Origin: Hanleya hanleyi
Taxonomy: Eukaryota > Mollusca > Polyplacophora > Lepidopleurida > Hanleyidae
NCBI GenBank assembly: GCA_036873755.1
Contig: JAVTVY010025199.1
Coordinates: forward strand, 1 to 64,000
Reading direction: 5' to 3'
DNA length: 64,000 nucleotides
The notes beneath the pieces were generated by a model. It saw only the letters and a list, made by a program, of their open reading frames with translations, made no database searches and was not told the DNA's origin. Below are positions 58,240-64,000 of this stretch, one piece after another. Made by a program: the position numbers and the translations under genes. Within the stretch, counting starts at the first letter, position 1, and each line of letters begins with the position of its first letter.

Positions 58240-59163
58240 TCATCCGATGGGAACATTCCGTAATTTGGTCACATATAACGTAACATTGGTAACCCTCTCC
58301 ACTATCCACTTGGTGTTGGGGCGCTGTTGTTGAGCCCATTCCAATACATCCAATTGGTCCACTTGATCCAGCATCGTCTCTAGCGACGCCCGGTTAATGA
58401 TGGTAAACGGTTGGTCGTACACTTGGTTGTTACTGCTCGGGTAAAAGTATCGGACTTAATCTGTCGCTTTATGCTGCAGCACATAACCAAACGCCAGATT
58501 TAATTTGAAGGACGTAGCTTGGTCATTGAAGATGGCTTCCACGTAGCTGCGTAGACGGGCGAGGTCGGTCAGTCGGAAATTGTAGATATCTTGGATTGGG
58601 CGATGACGGTGGAAACAGTGCCGTGTCATGGACCAATGGCGCCGATAGATGTCACTCACTGGATGGTTTTCGTGTAACAGATCGCTAGGAACATCCACCG
58701 CATCTTCCAGAAAATGTTCGCTGTTGTCAGGCGTATGACTCGAAACAGTAATGCTAGGGACTGGCTGGATATCTCGGCTCTTCTGAACTGTGGGTATAGG
58801 CGGGCTCTCCGTAATCGCATGACCAGTGGCATTCGTCTCCCCGGGCTCACCGTCACTAGGTCTGACCCTGCTGGGGGCCTCTTTAGTGGGAACTTGTCGC
58901 TCATACCGTGGTGATGGACCATGAATCAAACGCTGATGCCGTCTTAACTGACTGGGTCGTTTGAAGAGTTGACCACATTCGTTACATTGTTCCATCGCGC
59001 CCTCGCGGAGTGAACGTTCGTGGCGCAGTAAAGCATCTTCTCGATTAAATGATCGTGCGCAAGTTATACAAGTATACCGTGCGCCGTTGTGGATGGAGGA
59101 CTCATGCCGTCGCAAATCTTCTGGGCGAGTGAATGGCTTCAGGCAGGTCGAACAACAGAACAT
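58240..59163 (-). pseudogene. C2H2 zinc-finger gene, copy 1, premature stop
   Basis: Starts at ATG 59163. Three C2H2-like fingers follow: finger 1 (C4, C7, H20, H25), finger 2 (C32, C35, H48, but R53 in place of the last His) and finger 3 (C60, C63, H76, H81). A Ser/Thr/Pro-rich linker follows (about 85-170), then a conserved module from FRLTDLARLR to KLRNVPIG. A CAA to TAA change (stop at 58456-58458) splits the module; the frame continues to 58240. The finger plus module layout resembles the N-terminal part of long mobile-element proteins that I recall also carrying a family B DNA polymerase. That link is memory-based. The predicted role is DNA binding, probably by a selfish element rather than a host factor. 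A TATA box lies 47 bp upstream. Confidence 0.65.
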
Positions 59164-59209
59164 GTCGGCTGCGTATCAGAAAATGCTGAACATTCCCACC
59201 TGCCGCCAC

Positions 59210-59216
59210 TTTTATA
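59210..59216 (-). promoter_or_regulatory. TATAAAA box of zinc-finger copy 1
   Basis: CTTATAAAAGTGGCGG on the minus strand, about 47 bp before the ATG, with an inverted CCAAT (ATTGG) further upstream. Mirrored by the box at 59616. Confidence 0.55.
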
Positions 59217-59615
59217 AGTCCGCAGCCCACAAGAACTCTCCTACGTTGTTCTTCCCACCAATCAGCGCATCGCTGTCCTGTACACTACGGTGCGCACTTG
59301 TCACATGTAAAAACTTGTAACAAAATGTATTATATCATATCTGTGCTGTATTATACCAGCTCGGAGCTCTGGAGCTCTTGGAGCTCGAAGCTCTTGCAGC
59401 TCAGAGCTCGGAAGCGATGTCATCGTACGCATGCGCACGCATCTGTGGTGCACCCTGTACCCCAGCACAGATATGGTATAATACATTTTGTGACAAAGTT
59501 TACATGTTACGGTGTGTACATAGACATCTGACAAGTGCGCACCCGAGTGTACAGGACAGCGATGCGCTGATTGGTGGGAAGAACAACGTAGACGAGTTCT
59601 TGTGGGCTGCGGGCT

Positions 59616-59622
59616 TATAAAA
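59616..59622 (+). promoter_or_regulatory. TATAAAA box of zinc-finger copy 2
   Basis: CTTATAAAAGTGGCGG on the plus strand, 47 bp before the ATG at 59669. With 59210-59216 it forms a symmetrical bidirectional promoter region of about 500 bp. Confidence 0.55.
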
Positions 59623-59668
59623 GTGGCGGTAGGTGGGAATGTTCAGCATTTTCTGATACGCAACCGAC

Positions 59669-61168
59669 ATGTTCTCTTGTTCGACCTGCCTGAAGCCATT
59701 TACTCGCCCAGAAGATTTGCGACGGCACCGAGTCCTCCATCCACAGCGGCGCACGGTATACTTGTATAACTTGCGCATGGTCATTTAATCAGGAAGATGC
59801 TTTACTGCGCCACGAACGTTCACTCCACGAGGGCGCGATGGAACAATGTAATGAATTTGGTCAACTCTTCAAACGACCCAGTCAGTTAACCCTATCTGGT
59901 CTGGGCTTTTTGGGAGCTGTCCAGGCCGGGGGGGGGGGCGAAATGACCCCCGCTAATTATTTTTCTTATCCCTTGCGTTAGCTGGCTGAAACTTATGACC
60001 CTTGGGTCAAGCTCTACCAGAAAATGTAAAAAAATCCAAGATGGCCGCTTTGAAGACGTCACATTGACGTCATTTTTTAAAAACGGCATCTTTGGTCGAT
60101 TTTTCGGTCGGATTTTCCGAATTTTTTATTTATGCAATTTCTCCGCAAAAACTGCATGATAAATGAGTAAATATTAATGTGATGTGAAATAAAATAGTTT
60201 TTGACCACTTTTCATTGCGGAAAAGCAGAAATTTTGAAGAAATGTGACAAAAACATCACTTTTCTGGTACCCCAGGTGGTCACAATCTTGAATTTACCCA
60301 TGATCCTCTGCTCAGGGGTTATGCAAATGGGCTCAAAATAACCCCAATATGATAAACTGTTAAGTCCCGGAGATTCAGCACTCCATTTTACGTCGTTCCG
60401 GAGATAGCGCAGAAAGTTTGGTAGGGTGGGGGGGCATAATGACCCCCAGGCCAGGTAGGGTTAAGACGGCATCAGCGTTTGATTCATGGTCCGTCACCAC
60501 GGTATGAGCGACAACTTCCCACTAAAGAGGCACCCAGCAGGGTCAGATCTAGTGATGGTGAGCCCGAGGAGACGAATGCCACTGGTGATGCGATCACGGA
60601 GAGCCCGCCTCTATCCACAGTTCAGAAGAGCCTAGATATCCAGCCGGTCTCTAGCATTACTGTTTCGTGTCATACGCCTGATAACAACGAACATTTTCTG
60701 GAAGATGCGGTGGATGTTCCTAGCGATCTGTTACACGAAGACCCTCCAGTGAGTGACATCTATCGGCGCCATTGGTCCATGATACGGCACTGTTTCCACC
60801 GTCATCGCCCTATTCAAGATATCTACAATTTCCGACTGACCGACCTCGCCCGTCTACGCAGCTACGTGGAAGCCATCTTCAATGACCAAGCTACGTCCTT
60901 CAAATTAAATCTGGCGTTTGGTTATGTGCTACAACATAAGGCGACAGACCAAGTCCGATACTTTTACCCGAGCAGTAACAAACAGGTGTACGACCAATCG
61001 TTTACCATCATTAACCGGGCGTCGCTAGAGACGATGCTGGATCAAGTGAACCAATTGGATGTCTTGGAATGGGCCCAACAACAGCGCCCCAACACCAAGT
61101 GGATAGCGGAGAGGGTCACCAATGTTACGTTCTTCGTGACCAAATTACGGAATCTTCCCATCGGATGA
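59669..61168 (+). pseudogene. C2H2 zinc-finger gene, copy 2, frameshift and MITE insertion
   Basis: Divergent partner of copy 1. One extra base in finger 1 (near 59724) shifts the frame. Finger 2 keeps the final His that copy 1 lacks, but finger 3 has Phe for its second Cys (GAATTTGG at about 59853). A piggyBac-like MITE (59890-60460) then splits the gene at a TTAA. Beyond it the frame is open from 60479 to 61168 and includes the whole conserved module without the stop seen in copy 1, ending KLRNLPIG and TGA. Both copies stop at the same place, so the gene naturally ends or splices there. Not functional as it stands. Confidence 0.7.
59890..60460. mobile_element. piggyBac-like MITE (copy 3) inside zinc-finger copy 2
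   Basis: Flanked by TTAA (59886-59889 and 60461-60464). Copies 1 and 3 of the gene keep a single TTAA (58944-58947 and 62320-62323), so the insertion and its 4-bp duplication are proven by comparison. Ends CCCTATCTGGTCTGG and CCAGGTAGGG. Confidence 0.9.
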
Positions 61169-61529
61169 ATGTATTCACCAATGCACTGATAGCTCCTCAG
61201 GATGCGCAAACAAGTATCTGAGGATATGTTGCCTCAACGGAATCCTGGCCTGCCCGATAACGATTAGAACTACGGTTCAGAGTGAACATGGCCGAAGATA
61301 GAACTTTCTGAAATGGCGACTCCTGATTGGACAATAGCAGCTGAGAATACATCTAACGGGTAAGAGCGAGTATGACAGATGCAGTGCCAAATGGCGGTCT
61401 CTAATTGGACAATCGGCTACTTATATTGTAAACATACCCAACGCGGCTCCCCCAGCGTGGATATGATGTAACATTGGAGAAAATAAACTATATGAAAAGA
61501 TAGTGCCACGGCACTGCAGCTCATCTGAC

Positions 61530-61940
61530 TAACTGGAGAATGTAGCTGTAAGAAATTTTCACTAAAGAACTTAGATGGCCGCCTTTTGGCCATATTGGAT
61601 TTTCGAATCAGAGCAGATAGGGTATCTTGCACAACTAGACCCCAAGGGGAACCTGTGTACTAAATTTGAGAAAGATCCATGCAGTAGTTCCCGAGAAATC
61701 GTGATAATGTTTCATAGGGAAATCCAAGATGGTCACCTGATGGCCATACTGTATTTTTGAATCAGACCACAAAAGGTATCTTCCACAATAAGACCACAAG
61801 GGGAATATACGTACCAAATTTGAGAAAGATCCATGCAGTAGTTCCTGAGAAATCGCGATAACAAAGTTTCAAGCGGAAATCGAAGATGGCCGCCTGGTGG
61901 CCATATTGGATATTCAAATTGAACTGAAGTACATTTGGAT
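61530..61940. repeat. AAGATGGCCGCC-type 157-bp tandem repeat, about three units
   Basis: Same family as 55217-55915, with TTGCACAACT (61626), TTCCACAATA (61782) and ATCCATGCAGTAGTTCC twice. It lies between the two zinc-finger duplications and abuts the truncated copy 3. Confidence 0.75.
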
Positions 61941-62539
61941 AATGTAAGTCGGAAATTGTAGATATCTTGGATTGGGCGATGACGGTGGAAACAGTGCCGT
62001 ATCATGGACCAATGGCGCCGATAGATGTCACTCACTGGATGGTCTTCGTGTAACAGATCGCTAGGAACATCCACCGCATCTTCCAGAAAATGTTCGCTGT
62101 TGTCAGGCGTATGACTCGAAACAGTAATGCTAGGGACCGGCTGGATATCTCGGCTCTTCTGAACTGTGGGTATAGGCGGGCTCTCCGTAATCGCATGACC
62201 AGTGGCATTCGTCTCCCCGGGCTCACCGTCACTAGGTCTGACCCTGCTGGGGGCCTCTTTAGTGGGAACTTGTCGCTCATACCGCCCTGATGGACCATGA
62301 ATCAAACGCTGATGCCCTCTTAACTGACTGGGTCGTTTGAAGAGTTGACCACATTCGTTACATTGTTCCATCGCGCCCTCGCGGAGTGAACGTTCGTGGC
62401 GCAGTAAAGCATCTTCTCGATTAAATGATCGTGCGCAAGTTATACAAGTATACCGTGCGCCGTTGTGGATGGAGGACTCATGCCGTCGCAAATCTTCTGG
62501 GCGAGTGAATGGCTTCAGGCAGGTCGAACAACAGAACAT
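61733..62539 (-). pseudogene. C2H2 zinc-finger gene, copy 3, 3' end replaced by repeat
   Basis: The 5' two thirds is nearly identical to copy 1 (fingers with the same R53 change, then the linker). The conserved module breaks off after FRLT at about 61947. The frame then runs by chance through the 157-bp repeat to 61733, making a chimeric ORF of 268 codons. The last 70 residues are translated repeat. The break is exactly the edge of the 3,376-bp tandem duplication. Confidence 0.7.
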
Positions 62540-62585
62540 GTCGGCTGCGTATCAGAAAATGCTGAACATTCCCACCTACCGCCAC

Positions 62586-62592
62586 TTTTATA
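62586..62592 (-). promoter_or_regulatory. TATAAAA box of zinc-finger copy 3
   Basis: Duplicate of the box at 59210-59216. Confidence 0.5.
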
Positions 62593-62991
62593 AGTCCGCA
62601 GCCCACAAGAACTCTCCTACGTTGTTCTTCCCACCAATCAGCGCATCGCTGTCCTGTACACTCCGGTGCGCACTTGTCACATGTAAAAACTTGTAACAAA
62701 ATGTATTATATCATATCTGTGCTGTATTATACCAGCTCGGAGCTCTGGAGCTCTTGGAGCTCGAAGCTCTTGCAGCTCAGAGCTCGGAAGCGATGTCATC
62801 GTACGCATGCGCACGCATCTGTGGTGCACCCTGTACCCCAGCACAGATATGGTATAATACATTTTGTGACAAAGTTTACATGTTACGGTGTGTACATAGA
62901 CATCTGACAAGTGCGCACCCGAGTGTACCGGACAGCGATGCGCTGATTGGTGGGAAGAACAACGTAGACGAGTTCTTGTGGGCTGCGGGCT

Positions 62992-62998
62992 TATAAAA
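62992..62998 (+). promoter_or_regulatory. TATAAAA box of zinc-finger copy 4
   Basis: Duplicate of the box at 59616-59622. Confidence 0.5.
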
Positions 62999-63044
62999 GT
63001 GGCGGTAGGTGGGAATGTTCAGCATTTTCTGATACGCAACCGAC

Positions 63045-64000
63045 ATGTTCTCTTGTTCGACCTGCCTGAAGCCATTTACTCGCCCAGAAGATTTGCGACG
63101 GCACCGAGTCCTCCATCCACAGCGGCGCACGGTATACTTGTATAACTTGCGCATGGTCATTTAATCAGGAAGATGCTTTACTGCGCCACGAACGTTCACT
63201 CCACGAGGGCGCGATGGAACAATGTAATGAATTTGGTCAACTCTTCAAACGACCCAGTCAGTTAACCCTATCTGGTCTGGGCTTTTTGGGAGCTGTCCAG
63301 GCCGGGGGGGGGGGCGAAATGACCCCCGCTAATTATTTTTCTTATCCCTTGCGTTAGCTGGCTGAAACTTATGACCCTTGGGTCAAGCTCTACCAGAAAA
63401 TGTAAAAAAATCCAAGATGGCCGCTTTGAAGACGTCACATTGACGTCATTTTTTAAAAACGGCATCTTTGGTCGATTTTTCGGTCGGATTTTTCCGAATT
63501 TTTTATTTATGCAATTTCTCCGCAAAAACTGCATGATAAATGAGTAAATATTAATGTGATGGGAAATAAAATAGTTTTTGACCACTTTTCATTGCGGAAA
63601 AGCAGAAATTTTGAAGAAATGTGACAAAAACATCACTTTTCTGGTACCCCAGGTGGTCACAATCTTGAATTTACCCATGATCCTCTGCTCAGGGGGTTAT
63701 GCAAATGGGCTCAAAATAACCCCAATATGATAAACTGTTAAGTCCCGGAGATTCAGCACTCCATTTTTCGTCGTTCCGGAGATAGCGCAGAAAGTTTGGT
63801 AGGGCGGGTGGGGGGGGGGCATAATGACCCCCCAGGCCAGGTAGGGTTAAGACGGCATCAGCGTTTGATTCATGGTCCGTCACCACGGTATGAGCGACAA
63901 CTTCCCACTAAAGAGGCACCCAGCAGGGTCAGATCTAGTGATGGTGAGCCCGGGGAGACGAATGCCACTGGTGATGCGATCACGGAGAGCCCGCCTCTAT
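63045..64000 (+). pseudogene. C2H2 zinc-finger gene, copy 4, frameshift and MITE, cut by window end
   Basis: Duplicate of copy 2 with the same extra base in finger 1, the same Phe in finger 3 and the same MITE at the same TTAA. The 3' module lies beyond the window. The shared lesions show that copy 2 was already dead when the region duplicated. Confidence 0.75.
63266..63846. mobile_element. piggyBac-like MITE (copy 4)
   Basis: Duplicate of 59890-60460, flanked by TTAA at 63262-63265 and 63847-63850. It differs mainly in homopolymer lengths and a longer G tract near the right end. Confidence 0.9.

Larger units (their letters stand above)
57905..61497. repeat. Large inverted repeat with two divergent zinc-finger gene copies
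   Basis: Left arm 57905 to about 59410 and right arm about 59411-61497 (the right arm interrupted by a 571-bp MITE). Outer edges match (CATATAGTTTATT and AATAAACTATATG). The centre (59340-59480) has nested GAGCTC palindromes. Arms of about 1.5 kb could form a hairpin or be the TIRs of a foldback-type element. Confidence 0.8.
61947..64000. repeat. Second copy of a 3,376-bp tandem duplication
   Basis: Everything from 58571 recurs 3,376 bp later (58571/61947, ATG 59669/63045, MITE 59890/63266) with few differences. The window ends inside the second copy. The MITE is included, so it inserted before the duplication. Confidence 0.9.

Noticed and set aside
58656..62298. Overlapping ORFs on both strands within the zinc-finger copies (for example 58714-58914 and 62032-62298)
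   Set aside because: They are other frames of the zinc-finger genes and recur only because of the 3,376-bp duplication.

Overview
This is eukaryotic, animal-type genomic DNA: very repeat-rich, with short scattered ORFs, single-exon rhodopsin-like receptors, and no operons or bacterial gene spacing. A marine invertebrate, most likely a mollusc, is suggested by repeat styles I associate with such genomes. These are tracts of AGGTCA-type half-sites, AAGATGGCCGCC repeats ending in a GACGGACGGACG tail, and G-tract elements with TTAA targets. The phylum is inferred, not proven.

Region 1 (about 0.9-34.2 kb) is a tandem segmental duplication. Three large units (about 901-12378, 12379-20171 and 20172-33260) each carry one class A GPCR gene on the plus strand (8175-9164, 18331-19248, 29787-30764), with a TATA box about 0.8 kb upstream. 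A fourth unit (33265-34150) keeps both gene flanks but has lost the receptor exon. Because the units are paralogous, several insertions can be read against empty sites. They include a TTAA-flanked piggyBac-like MITE, a TA-flanked mariner-like MITE, an element with a near-8-bp target duplication, and one with an 8-bp duplication. The units mainly differ in the extracellular part of the receptors. Copy 2 is truncated by a deletion and copy 3 has lost both cysteines of the usual extracellular disulfide.

Region 2 (about 35.8-54.3 kb) is dominated by Mutator-like (MULE) DNA transposons whose terminal inverted repeats are themselves short tandem repeats. One (45187-46089) has a perfect 9-bp target duplication and a decayed FLYWCH/MULE transposase fragment. 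A second (43196-43853) is a MITE with a 9-bp duplication. A third (35818-36645) has a terminal repeat that has expanded into about 5.5 kb of 15/16-bp satellite in four blocks separated by four 290-bp spacers arranged A-B-A-B. The satellite is stop-free in all six frames, so its long ORFs (up to 652 codons) are artefacts. A fourth pair of facing MULE ends (48168 and 54255) encloses a candidate spliced gene whose product begins with a death-effector-like domain, plus a second ORF. This is a candidate gene-carrying (Pack-MULE-like) element and the most interesting object here.

Region 3 (about 54.3-64.0 kb) holds 157-bp and 150-bp tandem repeats, a GTGA microsatellite, and a large inverted repeat. 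The inverted repeat is formed by two divergent copies of a C2H2 zinc-finger gene with mirrored TATA boxes. The central part is tandemly duplicated at 3,376 bp, giving four gene copies, and each carries a different disabling change.
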